Below are positions 33,862 through 46,091 of a stretch of 64,000 bases of DNA, in pieces. Position 1 is the stretch's first letter, and every line of letters begins with the position of its first letter. A program made the position numbers and the translations under genes. A model generated the notes under the pieces. The model was not told where the DNA came from. It did no database searches and was given only the letters and a program-made list of their open reading frames with translations. Location of the stretch: NCBI RefSeq assembly GCF_029867415.1, contig NC_081183.1, positions 113,249,061 through 113,313,060 on the forward strand, written 5' to 3'. The DNA is from Vicia villosa (lineage: Eukaryota; Streptophyta; Magnoliopsida; Fabales; Fabaceae).

Positions 33862-35025
33862 AAATGACTACTGGATTTTTTAAAATTCGGAAAAAAGCAA
33901 GGGTTTGCTAGAGTTTTCAAAAAATTCGGCTTCCAATAACCTATTTACCTGAATTCTTGTAAAAGACGGTATGCATGCATGAAATTTTATCAAATATTTA
34001 AAAAATATCGTTAAAAATACATTTTGATTTATGAGATTTTTCAAAAACTTCAATATTTATTCATGTAATTTATGGGATTCACCAAACATTTTAAAAATGT
34101 TGGTAAAAATGTATTGTTTTCCTAAATATGCGGTATGAACGTGAAAATGCCAGTAAAATTGCAAAGTTCTAATGAAGAGATTTGACTTGTAAAAATTCGA
34201 TAAAAATTAAAAAAATGTAGTAAATAGTACAGATTTTGTGAAATATCCGAAAATGACTAATGGTATATAATTTTCACTTTTGTAGGACCAAAATATTATA
34301 GTCAAAAAATAATTTTAAGAAGTGCCAGATTTAATTAAAAGGGCACAAAGACAAAATGTCTTCTCTGTTCCTTCTTCAACTAGCCCACAGACAAAAGCAT
34401 GATCAGTCCATTAATTAAGCCCACTCTAGATGATTAATAATTAAATATTTAGGACCCGTTTTTATAGATTAAAAAATGGATTTCTTAATCTCTTTATAAA
34501 AAAAAAAGTGAATTTTAATTAAATAGTTGAAATTATTTAAAATTAATTTTATAAATTAAAAGAATAATTTTGACATTTAATAATTTAAATATTCATTATT
34601 AAAAATTTTAACATAATAAAAATCACATCATTTTTTAAAAAGATATATTTTAAATTAAATTTTATTAAAAAATTATTCGAAATCATTTCAAATATTATTT
34701 AATTTTGAATTTGTGATATTAATACCAATGTAAAAACATAAAAAATACTTGAAATTAATTTTTTATGAGAAATTATTTGAACCAATTTTTAAAAAAAAAT
34801 TATTTTATATTTTTCTAAACAAAATTTATAACACATTAATTTTTTTTAACAAGCTAACCCTTAATTACAATAGTTTTATCCGATCAATACTTACTCAAAT
34901 AGCCCTATGCATCAGCTATCTATCCAAAAAAAGAGAGTTGCCTATCAAACTACATATATTGGCAATTTTTGAGGAATATATTCACATGCCAGCCCATATT
35001 GGTAATTATGAATTGTTTTCCTAGT
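33862..35025. other. AT-rich intergenic sequence
   Basis: I see no gene. The first 400 bp repeat words such as attcggaaaa and ttttcaaaaa that also occur at 31600-31850, suggesting the two stretches belong to one old transposon surrounding 31.6-34.2 kb. Confidence 0.45.
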
Positions 35026-35189
35026 AATACTCTATTTTCAACACACTCTCCGACACTCACTTTTTTATTGGTTGAAATATGTGTGAGTCTCTCACTTTGG
35101 AAATGGATCCCACATAAAGTAGTAGAACTCACACATGTTTCAACCAATAAGAAAGTGAGTGTTGGAGAGAGTATTGAAAAAAGAGTGTT
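35026..35189. mobile_element. Small foldback MITE (~164 bp)
   Basis: The two halves are imperfect inverted repeats over about 60 bp each: the left arm reads aatactctattttcaacaca...cactcac-ttttttattggttgaaa, and the right arm is its complement (tttcaaccaataagaaagtg...gagagagtattg...agagtgtt). Near-identical chance frames on opposite strands result from this. No coding capacity; the target duplication is not clear. Confidence 0.75.
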
Positions 35190-37500
35190 GATAGCATTTC
35201 TCGTTTTTATAAATATCACACATCCTATAGAAATTTGTGTTGGATGTGAACGACTCCCAGATCGATTTTGATATCAAAACAAAAAAATTGACTTCTATTT
35301 GCATCACTTATTTAAGTGGAGGGTGTCAATTTAAAGTTAAGACAGATAAAGAAAAAATAAGGATTCAAAAGAGATAAAAGAGGTGAGAAATTCATTCCTG
35401 TTTTTCTGCACCAATTCCACTAAATTGAAGGTCCCCAATTCGTTCACCGTCGGATCGAGCTAAAATTTTATGGGCATGTTTGAAACTCATGTATCTAACT
35501 TTTGATCGTTCAAAATATGAAAACAAGGTCTGACATGAGAGATATGTGTCTCGCATTGGAGCTGCAGATTTGGGTTAATTTTCAGCTTTTTGATTCTTGT
35601 TTGTAAGTTAGTTTTGCTTTGTGATTTGTGGTTGTTAGCACTTGTTTGTGAATCACTTTGGGACTCTCTTGTATCCTCAATTGATTATATTGGGGCTATT
35701 TCTTTGGTTTGTATTGAGGGGTTTTCCATATTAAAAATATTGGTGTTCTTTTTTGTACATTTATTTTGACGTCTAATATTTGTTGTTGATCCTCAAATAT
35801 CCGTTGTGTATTGTTCATTTGTTTTGTTATTTTGTCTTAATTTCTCATTAGACTAACATCAGAGCTCTTGGTTAAGGACTATTTTACTTGTTTAAATGAT
35901 AAAGTCAAATAGTACATAATTAAAGATGATATTATTGAATGGTTTTATTATCATTTATGAAATGATAAGATATTTATGAAAGGATAAGATGGAAGACTTA
36001 GAGTTAGAAAAAAGCATCACATTCCATCACATGTTGATAATTATGAATTATTTCACTTTCATGTTAATATGATTTTTTTTTTTTGGCAAATCTACTCTGC
36101 TGATTTGCAATAGAAGCTACAGATTAAATGCTTAGAAAGGCATTATTGTAAATTACTTAATTCAAGAATTTAAAAATTAGTATATTAAATATTTAACAAA
36201 TTCAAGTACTCTGTCATAAAAATAATTTAGCTTAGGAATCTAATTAAAATTTTTGAAATATTCCTTTAACCATTCTATGAGATTCTATGAAGTTAGGGTA
36301 AACAAATTAAAAACTCAAATTTAATTTTTTATATTTCAAAAATGCATCTTCAGACGTACATAACATTTCTAAATTATATTATATAATTTCTAAATTTATT
36401 ATATAATTTATAATTTATGTGCATGCGAAAATACACTTTCATAAATTTTTATGACTTTTCAGTGTGCTGAATTAGCACTATTAATAATAAAAGAAGTAAT
36501 ATACACAAATTTGCCCATACTATAAAATATTGGCAGCCTAAGTCTGTAAGTGATCTACTTTCCATTCTTACATTCATATTCCCACCTCCTCGTGCATTCT
36601 ATTTTTTAAAAGAATTGAATTCGGATCAAGTACTTTTTATTAAACTAAAAGAAATTTTTACCATCTTATTCAAATGTTCTTCCGTTTCCTCCATTTTAAA
36701 TGATTAAAAAAGTATCAAAATTTTAAAAATTAAATTCGCTGAATTTTCAAGAAAATGAGTTTAACTCTGAAAATTATTCAAATTTTCCTAAAATATAATA
36801 TTCCAAGTATTTTCAAAATTAAACTGATGGAAAAAATTCAAATTTAAAAAAAACAACATTAGAATTTCCGGAAGAAATAAAATATTTTGGATTTTTTGCA
36901 CTCCTGAAAAAAAAAATTTGAAAAAAAAAATTACTTAATACATTTTAACATTTTTTTTTACAAATTTTGATAGATGGAAGGTACACACCATAGGGATGAA
37001 AGTTAAATTATTTCTTTTTCTGATTTTCTTTTTGTATCGGGTTAGACCTGACTTAAGTTCTATAATTAAACAGTTATCCGTAATTTAATAAAATGAATAT
37101 TTGAGGATATTTGGGTATGACAAAAACGAAGAACTTTTATATGTTGAATATAGTTATTGTATCCCATGCCTAACCTTGGACAATTCCATTTGACTTGTTT
37201 CTTGATGAACTCAATAAGAGAGTTTGTTGATAATAAAGAAAATAAATGCATATGTTCTACAATTATGGTGCTCAAATAAGAAACATCATCATAATTAAAA
37301 CAGTTGAAGGGTCCACAACTTGCTTAAAGTCCATCTCAAAGTTAATATTATCAAATTGAGGGCCACAAATGAGTAACAATAGTAACACTAACTCACACAT
37401 TTTGTGTGTCCAAATCTCAAATTTTTATGATTCTGTCTATGGTGGGCTTAATATTCATTACAAAAAGCCCTTAAATACATGAAACAATATTTAGCACAAT
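35190..37500. other. AT-rich intergenic sequence downstream of the beta-galactosidase gene
   Basis: No gene or repeat family recognised. Contains homopolymer-rich stretches (36070-36085, 36905-36960). Confidence 0.6.
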
Positions 37501-37938
37501 AGTTTGCCTATGTACAGTATACACTATACATTCTCTTTGCATCAAATTTCTGTTGTTTGTATATATATATAAATCAATATTTTATTTTTGGCCAGGCTGT
37601 TGATTATTAGGCCTTGAAATATGGAGCATCAATGTTGAACTTGAAATACTTTATATACTGAATCTGATAAGAACTGAATCACATTTATTTGGTACTTTGC
37701 TGCATCAGAGGGATCATAGTTGCATAGGGACTAATCATCTGAGAGGTCCTTTGGGTTTCCTAGACATGAGTCACTAGACAACTATTGCTTGCAAATGCAG
37801 TTCTGCAAAATAGACCAAAACAATAATAAGCAGCAGAAAAAAACATCGATTTCATGGTCATAATCGCGGACGTTGACCGTTTTATAACCACGGTTGCAAC
37901 TTGCAATACCTTTTCAAAAATAATCTAATGAGCACACT
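37501..37938 (-). other. Probable 3' flank/UTR of the beta-galactosidase gene
   Basis: Directly downstream of the stop codon on the minus strand. It contains AATAAA-like signals on the minus strand (near 37685 and 37582) and no other feature. The UTR end cannot be fixed without transcript data. Confidence 0.4.
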
Positions 37939-40900
37939 TTATGTTCTTTTCACCAAAGAAATTCCTGTAGGGTCACCACCCATTTCTTCCAACACAACCA
38001 AGAAGTTCCCGCCTGAGTTCAGCCACGAGCGAGGAATATGATACCTGACGAAATACAAAAATAGGATGTTATGATCTTGAAATACTAACATTGTTGTAGT
38101 AAAGTAAATTGAATGGATTCTTACCATTTTTGGGTTGGTTGTCCACAATTTGTTCGGCATTTTTTATCGGTAAATGTTCCGGCATAACTACAACCGCCAC
38201 AATTACCACGTGCTATGTATCCCGGCCAATGGCGACCAATGCTCTTACCGTTTACCCATATTTCACCCTTTCCCATGCTACTCATATCTAGAGCCAATGG
38301 ATCGTTTCCAGCAGGCGCGCTGAAAGTTGTCTGGCAGCATTGAAGCATAAAATGAATCAGAATTCATGAAGATACAGATAAAAACTTGAACTACACTAAC
38401 AAAATTGCGACATTTGTAGAGAACTCATTCTTACCTTGTACCATGTGAGAGGTTGCTTCTTAGACAAAAAGGATCCTTGTGTCCATTTAACTGAGGAACT
38501 TCCAGTTGTGGTATGAAGGTTCAAGGATTCACCTTTCAGTCCAGTCTGTTCAATATCAAAAAATGTTCTCATTTTTCAGTCATGATCTCCGTAGAAAAAA
38601 GTTTCTAGAATGCAATGAATATATAAGATAACAAACCTTGTAAGACCATTTTTGTTTAGACAAGTCTCTTGTCCCCTCATTTAGACCCTTCAATGTTACC
38701 GGGCCTAAGACTCCGACGTTCCATGTTTCGTAATGCAAGCCAACATTCTGGTATTAATTTGAATAAAAAAATGGGTTCAAACATATTTTTATCAGCAAAT
38801 CGAAAATGTCACATATAACATAGACATAAGACAATAGACAACTAACCGAGAGACCGACTGCAACACTGAGTAGAGAAATCTTGTTATTGCCAGCCCATAG
38901 CTTCACACTACTACTTAATGTTAATTTAGGATTATCAATTCCTCCATACGCAGTTCCTACATTGATGCAAGAGATGAATATGTAAAGAGAGTTTCTATTT
39001 AGTATGGTAACTATTTCATCGAAACACGCAAATACTGACGTGATGCATTTTAAAACGTATTATCTCGGTATTTTACAGAACATAGGAGGAACGCTCACCT
39101 GAAAGTTGACCGTTAACAAAAACATGCAGAACATGGCCGGCCGACATTGCAGTAAGAACAGGATATTGGCCATTCTTTAAGAAAGCTTCATTAGGACTAA
39201 TGTTGACACTAAACAAGAACAAAAAATTGAAGTATCCGTAAATATTTAAGAGATTTAACATTCGAATTACTTATAATCTTTAAGAAAGTTTGAGAAATTG
39301 AAAGATTCTTACTCTGTCATGTACCACAAATAATCTGACGAGTCACGAGTCACTTTGACCTGCTCCAAAAGTGCATTTATTGTGATTGAACTTTCTCCAC
39401 CGGTGGCGGCAGGTTGTTCATTGTATGACTGCCAATTAAACCCGCTGTTTACAGGAGTCATCTTTCTATGGAACCTCGGAGCATTAACCTGAACAAAATT
39501 GATAAATATTTGTAAATGTTCACACTTCGAAAAGCCTTGACATAGTAAATCCAAAACTTATGTAACATATTCAGCAATCTTATGCTACCTTTGCAGTGTT
39601 GAAAACCTCAGTTTTACAGTCAGGAAGGATACTGATAGACCACGGTGGTAAGTCGTAATGGCCATTTCCGAACGGAACTTTTGCCCACGATGAGGTGTCG
39701 TAATTTGCAAGGAAGGCAGCACAGGCACCAAAGCTTGTCTTGTAAAGGTGCACCTACGATTACATTAACAAACAAAATCAAATGAATGTTCAACGCAGTA
39801 GTAATTCTGCGCATTTTATAAGAACCACCTCGGTATTGTCTTTACCTCTAGGTTTTTTCCAGGCCATGACACTGTCGGATCCACGGACACTAAAGCTGAT
39901 TCGCATTGCTTTATCGCTTTATGTAAATTTTTTAGATGCCCCCATTTTGGTTCATTTGTAAGTCCTGATATAATGGTAGAGTTGAACAAACAAACATCAA
40001 TATATTTAACTATCGCCATTCAAAGCATGTAAACGATTTAAACCTTAATACTGCATACCGTATTCATCGATAGGAGCATCGTAGTCGTAGCTTGTGGCTA
40101 TGAAAAGGCCACTAGTTGTTCTTCCAAAGTTAGTTCCTCCATGATACTAGACTCGAATATAAGACATTATTAGACTCAAATCGAAATTTCTAGAACTTGA
40201 ACTTTTAGCTAAGAAATCAAATATGCCAAGTCTGTACGAATAAAAATACCATATAGTAGTTAACATAAGATCCGCGATTCTGTACGAATCTGGCGACTGA
40301 GAATGCCAAGTCTTCTGCTGGTCGATAAGGGACAGCACTACCAAAATCAGTGTACCTAAAAAATAAGAAGCACAAAAGTAAGATAAGACCCGAAATGCAA
40401 CTTTTTTCTAACTTCAAGTGGCATTTGTATGACCGAACCCTAACATACCAGCCAGTCCAATTTTCAGTCCACATTTTGGGTTTGTAGTTCTTGTTGGGAG
40501 AGAAGTTTTCGCAGTAATATCCATTGCAGGTATCAATCTACAAAAACAAAGCCAGTAAATACAGATCAGATAGTGCTAGAACAGAAATCCTAATCCTAAA
40601 GAGTAAAGATACCAAAAAAAAACGCAAGCAATGATTGCACAATGTTTGCAAAAAGTAGCTCTATCAATAACTATATGCCATAACCAACATACAGAAAAAG
40701 ATGCAAAAGACAAAAGAATCAGCACAAGTTTCCTTTCATCAAAAGTTGAATTGAAATTCAATCTTAGCAGGTGGAAAAGAAAAACGTAGAAGATAATAGA
40801 AGTATTGAAGCAAGCCAAAAAGCATCTTCCTTCAAATAAAGGAAAAACAACAAAAGGGAAAAAAGGTGAAATGGACTTATGGAAAGAACATCATGACATA

Positions 40901-42640
40901 GTAAAAGCAATAACCTTAGTCTAAACAAAATAAGCATGAAACTGTTATAAACCCCACCAATAAACAGGTCATACAAATTTTAACGGTCAGGATAAGAATT
41001 TCGTAACAAACAAAAAAGCTTCAAAGTCACACACCACACGAATACGTTTATAAAATTCGTAAAAAGAAAAGATTGCTTACAATAGGATCTGGAGCATCTT
41101 CTTGCTTGCACATAATCCACGGTACACCCGTGTTTAGACCCACAGCCATTTGAGCTGCCCATTTCGTATAAGCTTTTCCCGGAGCACCAATCTCCCATTC
41201 CACTGGTCCATACTCATTCTCAATCTGTAACAATTCAAATTGAATTTCAATCTTCCTTTTTCTCCAAGTAGTTCGTTCACGTAGTTAAAGACAAATAGTT
41301 TAACAGAACCCGGGTTTAAATCTTACCTAAAACAATCATCGGTCAGATTTTACTTATTTATCAGTTAAACTCAGAATTACAGATTACATAAACTTTATAG
41401 TAAAAAATTTAAGAAACTCTATAGTTAAAAGAAAACGTTACTAAAAATAACACATATAAAATAACATATTAAAATACCATTTTTTCTTTATTTACCTGAG
41501 ACAAAATGATTGGACCACCTTGGCTTTGAAACAATCTTTCACCTTTCATAATACTGACAATCTTAGCAGTGAATTTTTGCATTGCAGCCTAAACATCATT
41601 ACAAAATTCGGACGGTTAATTAAAAAATTAATTAAACAAAAACTAATTAAATATCCATAATCAACCAAACAAATCATTAGAATTTAAACTAATGAAACTC
41701 CAAAATAGAAAAAGTTCCAACCTTGAACGGCTCGTTGTCTGTTCTGAAAGCAACACCTGGTACATACTTTAGCCAAACAGGAAATCCCCTGCATACAAAA
41801 ACAGAACGTTGTTACTACTTTTGAGTAATTGCTAAGAATTTACCTAAGAATTGTTCTTTTCTCACCAAAATGATTAAAATCATTACCCGAAATTCCATTC
41901 CGCGCAAACATAGGGACCGATACGCAAGTGAACATATAGTCCAGCTTGTTGTACCACTTTCACAAACTTAACCAAATCAAACCTATCTTCAAAGTAATAC
42001 TGAAAACAAAATCATCATTTAATAAAACTCGAATTATCGAAAATCTATACACAAAAGATATTGAATTGAAATTAGTTTATTACATTTCCTTGAGAAGGTT
42101 CATGCCCATTCCAAAATACATATGTTTCAATCACATCAACACCTCCATCTTTGGCCTTTTGAATTAAATCTGGCCACATCTGCATTAAGAAACACTTTCT
42201 ATGAGTCTTATAACTTTTACCAACAAACTTTTTTTTCTTTCCGAAAATATGGCAGAGACATGACACCTCAACACCAGTAATAATTTAAAAAAATAAATAA
42301 ATTAAACATAATTACATGTCTGACACAGACACACCTATTTTCAAATTAAACGTAATCACATGTCTGACACAGACATATCTATTTTCAGAAGTGTCAATGC
42401 TCCAGACTGCATAAGTCCATAGCATGAATGATGAATTGAAAAAACAAAATTTGATGCAGATAGAGTTTGTACCTGAGGAGTGCTTCTTGGATAATGAATT
42501 GAACCAGAGATCAAAATTCTTCTCTGACCATTAATTACAATAGCTTTGTGATCATAAGTCACTGAGGCTGTGACAGAACAAACGCAAAAACACAAAAACA
42601 ACAAAACCAAAACCATGTCAAACTTTCTCTCCATTGTCAT
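37939..42640 (-). CDS. Beta-galactosidase, GH35, secreted, 18 exons, 725 aa
   Basis: Hydrolyses terminal beta-galactosyl residues of cell-wall polysaccharides in the apoplast. Exons (minus strand): 42640-42473, 42179-42084, 41999-41887, 41788-41722, 41588-41496, 41224-41081, 40537-40449, 40355-40250, 40146-40059, 39964-39846, 39753-39589, 39488-39313, 39208-39099, 38956-38847, 38747-38637, 38545-38435, 38330-38125, 38044-37939. All introns are GT-AG and the sum is 2178 bp, an exact frame. Residues 1-26 form a signal peptide. The GH35 signature [13 protein letters not shown] spans exons 5-6 (likely acid/base Glu183), and WTENW in exon 7 holds the likely nucleophile Glu252. The protein ends ...SLVKRT without the C-terminal lectin domain, like the ~725-residue plant BGAL subgroup. 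An alternative ATG lies at 42634. The only intact host gene in the window. Confidence 0.95.
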
Positions 42641-42813
42641 ATGTTTCTTCACTTTTGTTCTAGTTATTGAAACACATTAAAAAGGGAATGGAAAACAAAG
42701 AGAAAAGAGCTTCTAGTTTTTATTTGAGGACAGTTAATCCAACCACTTTGTTATAGGGTGAGGTGTAATAGTTTGATGGGTGAGTTGAAGTGAATGGAAT
42801 AAAAATGCAACTG

Positions 42814-42822
42814 CTTTATATA
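42814..42822 (-). promoter_or_regulatory. TATA box of the beta-galactosidase gene
   Basis: On the minus strand TATATAAAG lies about 175 bp upstream of the first ATG (42640), a normal plant distance with a 5' UTR of about 140 nt. Confidence 0.65.
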
Positions 42823-43990
42823 GATTTTGAGAAAGATAGGAAGAGGAAGGAGTAATGTATGGGTCCCATTTCACTTTCTTTTTTTCTTTCCTTCACACGG
42901 AACTACTAAAGGAATTATTACAAACATTTTAAGTGCATGTTTCTTACATTTTTAAGAATGTCTAAGAAAAGTTTTTATTTTTTCATAAAATTGGAGATAG
43001 ATGAGGTAACCCTACATAACAAGAGTTTATCTTTAATAGAGTGGTTGCATTTTTTTTTATTATAAAAAATTTAAATATTCGGGATTCTGCGACTCACATA
43101 ATCAGTCAGAATAGACATTAAGGTCTGCGACTCACGGAGTCAGTCAGAAGATATTTTCACATCAATAACAGAAGTTAAATTCACAATTTCTCAATATCTG
43201 ACAACTATCGTCAATAAACGAATCTTTCTTGACTATAATAGAGTAGACTATAATAGAGTGGTTGTTAATAGAAGAAAAGAAAGAAAAATATTTTTATATA
43301 AATATGGTGAAAGTATTGAATAAGTGAGGTCATTTATCCCCTTTAAAATAAATTAAGAATCAAAATATTGTTCTTGCTTGGAGATAGTGCAAATTAGTAG
43401 ATATACTTATATTTCACAAGTGGCAAATGTAGGTCCATGAAAAATAATATTATATGGATAATATCTTAATAATAAGTATCTATTCATTTTTTTTCTCTTT
43501 TTGTCATAATTAAAATATAATATAATATACAGTTGTGACTTGTGAATTGGACTCTGTTATTGGGTTTGTTGAGGAGTGAATTTGATTTCCAATCATAGAA
43601 AACTAATTTAAGAATTAGGTGACAGATGGGATTTTCAAATTTGGGAAAATGATTTGGTGTGGGTAGGTACACGGTTTTGTAATGAGAAGCAGTAAATCTA
43701 TAGGCTAATAAGTATGGTGCACCATAGACTAGTATAAATGTGGTCCAGATTAGCCCTTGCCTACATGTAGCTTTCTGGTGAGAGATTAATGGTAATAAAT
43801 AATAGTCTCTTTTTTACTTGTGTAGTGAAATAAATTGTCATTTAAGAGCATAGTTTAAATGTGCTAAATTATTGTCATTATTATTGTTTGTATTTTAAGG
43901 GTGTTATTATAGTCTTTAAATGTAAATAGGTTTTTAAGTATCTCTTTTATATCTTTTTATATGCTTAATATAATAATTATATTTGAGTAT
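42823..43990. other. Upstream flank of the beta-galactosidase gene
   Basis: AT-rich with no gene. A direct repeat of about 30 bp around TCTGCGACTCAC...TCAGTCAGAA occurs at about 43086-43115 and 43123-43150. The small minus-strand frame at 43672-43484 is not recognised. Confidence 0.55.
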
Positions 43991-44470
43991 TGTCGGTCAT
44001 ATATTTTAGGATTCAGCCTTATCTTCGAAGATCCGACTATCATAAGGAAAAAACTTTTTAGATTGGTCTAATCCAAGCAAGTTTTATTTCTAGTCGGACC
44101 ACCTCCAAGCGTAACATTCCGAATCCATTTCAAGTGAACATTAAGGTTTCTCGAAACCATTGAATCTTTAGTGATCTTGAAGTAGAAGATTCATTCCCCA
44201 ACGCATTTAACGGTCATCCGCATCTCATGCCATTTAGTTAGCGAGTTAGTTATTTAACATCTCTATATATGTGGATGGCATCATTTCAGGTAATAGTTTT
44301 CGAACACAATTTAAATACTATTTGTCACTCACATTGACTTAAACGTTGAAGTGTTAACCTTGCAAGTACACTCTCCACTTCGTCTCCTCGGAAGCTCTCA
44401 ACCAACGTAGCTTCCGTGACCACATCTATTTATGTTTTCGATACAGAGCAATGACGCCATCTTTGAGAAT
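43991..44470 (+). mobile_element. Old Ty3-gypsy LTR followed by a PBS
   Basis: LTR-like sequence starts TGTCGGTCAT and ends about 44450, with a TATA box (ctatatatg) near 44262-44270. It is followed by TGACGCCATCTTTGAGAA (44452-44469), a diverged form of the TGGCGCCNTCTNTGNGAA primer site of gypsy elements. No coding sequence follows, so it is a remnant. Confidence 0.5.
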
Positions 44471-44765
44471 CGACTTCTGATTCCTGCATATTCATCAAAA
44501 GCAAACGAGTGTAAGCAGTAACTCGATGAGAACATTTGAGAAGAAGAATCCAGATCCAATATTTTACATTTCATCGCCGATCGACATCATTCGGAATTTT
44601 TAATGAATATTAATGACGATTAAATTGAAAGCATGAAAATTAAAGAGCTTTTAATAAATTTTTAATGTTATAACTATTACTTTTTAATTGATTATATGTT
44701 AAAAGACACAATCAATATTTTTTATGTATTTTTTAAAAAAATTAATAATTAAATATTATAATATC

Positions 44766-44766
<1 letters not shown>

Positions 44767-44813
<47 letters not shown>
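44767..44813. repeat. (AAT)n microsatellite
   Basis: About 15 consecutive AAT units in an otherwise anonymous AT-rich stretch (44470-45060). Confidence 0.95.
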
Positions 44814-44814
<1 letters not shown>

Positions 44815-45064
44815 TAATAAGAATTAAGTCGAAAGTGTGAAAATTGAAGGGTTATGCTACTAAATGTATTTTTTTAGTATATTAATATAATAATATATTT
44901 GTAATAGTCACTAATATTGTAAAGAGAAAAGCTCAACAATGAAAATAATATGAATTAAATATAATGTTAAATATATTAATAGACTAATAAGTTGAAAGTG
45001 AAAATTTCAAGAGTTTTTAATAAATTTTTAATGTTATAATCGTCAGTCGTCACTTCTTAATTGG

Positions 45065-45066
<2 letters not shown>

Positions 45067-45131
<65 letters not shown>
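45067..45131. repeat. (AT)n microsatellite, left half
   Basis: An AT run ending exactly at the left end of the gypsy element at 45132. Its continuation lies at 61169-61290 beyond the other end, so the element split one microsatellite. Confidence 0.9.
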
Positions 45132-45135
<4 letters not shown>

Positions 45136-45690
45136 CGTACCTGATCAGAAGAATCGTCGTAGGCTGCTCGGACTGGATCTTCTAGGAAGGAGGAGGGGGG
45201 TGTACCTGCAAGGTACTCCAATGCCAAAGTAAGTTGACGAGCAAAGGAGCGCAAGTACTAGCTAAGAGTGAGTAAGAATTGAATACCTGACCCTCTAGTT
45301 AAAGAGGGTATATATAGCCCCCAGCGCTGGGCCATGATCTCGCTATTGGGTTGGATTCCCAAGCCCAACTAGGAGACTGCCAGGTTTCCTGAGCGGAAAT
45401 ATCGGAGGTGCGTGTACGCCCTCTGTCCTGGTTAACCGCTCCGAAGTCCAAGGGAAGACGCGGTCTTTTAGGAGCCACGTGGGATCCGAGTTATTCGGAG
45501 GATTGGATATGAAGGACCCCTGCGCGGAGCAGGGTCCTCGGCAAGGATGACGCCGAGCGAGGTCGTTTGTTCCGGGTAGGGTGTTAGTGCCGAGCAAGGC
45601 GTGTCGGGAAGGCCACGAACTATTCATGGGCCTCTGAGGCTTATTGGGCCGAAAGCGGTGTTGGGCCTAGCCTTGGCCCAGTCCAGAACA
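45132..45690 (-). mobile_element. 3' LTR of the Tat-type element
   Basis: On the minus strand it begins TGTTCTGGACTGGGCC and ends GGTACGATCA. A minus-strand TATA box CTATATATACCC lies at 45308-45319, about 370 nt into the LTR. The chance minus-strand frame 45627-45343 is not a gene; an identical copy of it lies in the other LTR. Confidence 0.9.
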
Positions 45691-45703
45691 GGAGCCCCCC
45701 AAG
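45691..45703 (-). other. Polypurine tract of the Tat-type element
   Basis: On the minus strand ACTTGGGGGGCTCC directly precedes the 3' LTR. It primes plus-strand DNA synthesis during reverse transcription. Confidence 0.75.
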
Positions 45704-45938
45704 TCGGAGTTTTCTGGTTAAGAAGCTGTGACTTTGCTTCTACGCTCGGACCCCAATTCTCGTGGTTGCTCGGTGGATCGGTCCTCGTTACATGTATGCG
45801 CTCGGAGGAAAATCCAGTGGTGGGCGAAACGTCGCGCGTGGGAACCACGCGCTGACGTGGCATAGGCAATGATGGCCTAGGGTATAGGAGGCGGCGCCTG
45901 TCAGGAGAGGTGACGCTTCGCCTTCCGAGCCATTTTCC

Positions 45939-45945
45939 TATAAAA
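45939..45945 (+). promoter_or_regulatory. TATA box of the antisense gene
   Basis: TTTCCTATAAAAGGGGGCAA is a strong plant TATA context in the plus orientation, about 150 bp upstream of the ATG at 46092. It lies inside the gypsy element but points opposite to the element's own transcription. Confidence 0.65.
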
Positions 45946-46091
45946 GGGGGCAAATTCTCTCATAAGGAAGTTTTCCTTTCCCTGTTTATCTGCTCGGCTT
46001 CGATCAAGGGTTCCTCGGAGAATAATTTCCCAGCTCGTTCATCATATCAAGATCGTTGCTTAGCGAAGGATTCTCCCCGGCCATCCACATC

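Noticed and set aside
34950..35271. Two frames on opposite strands with similar proteins
   Set aside because: They are a by-product of the MITE inverted repeat at 35026-35189.
45343..45627. 94-codon frame, duplicated at 60821-61105
   Set aside because: It lies wholly in the LTR and is repeated only because the LTR is; no conserved domain.
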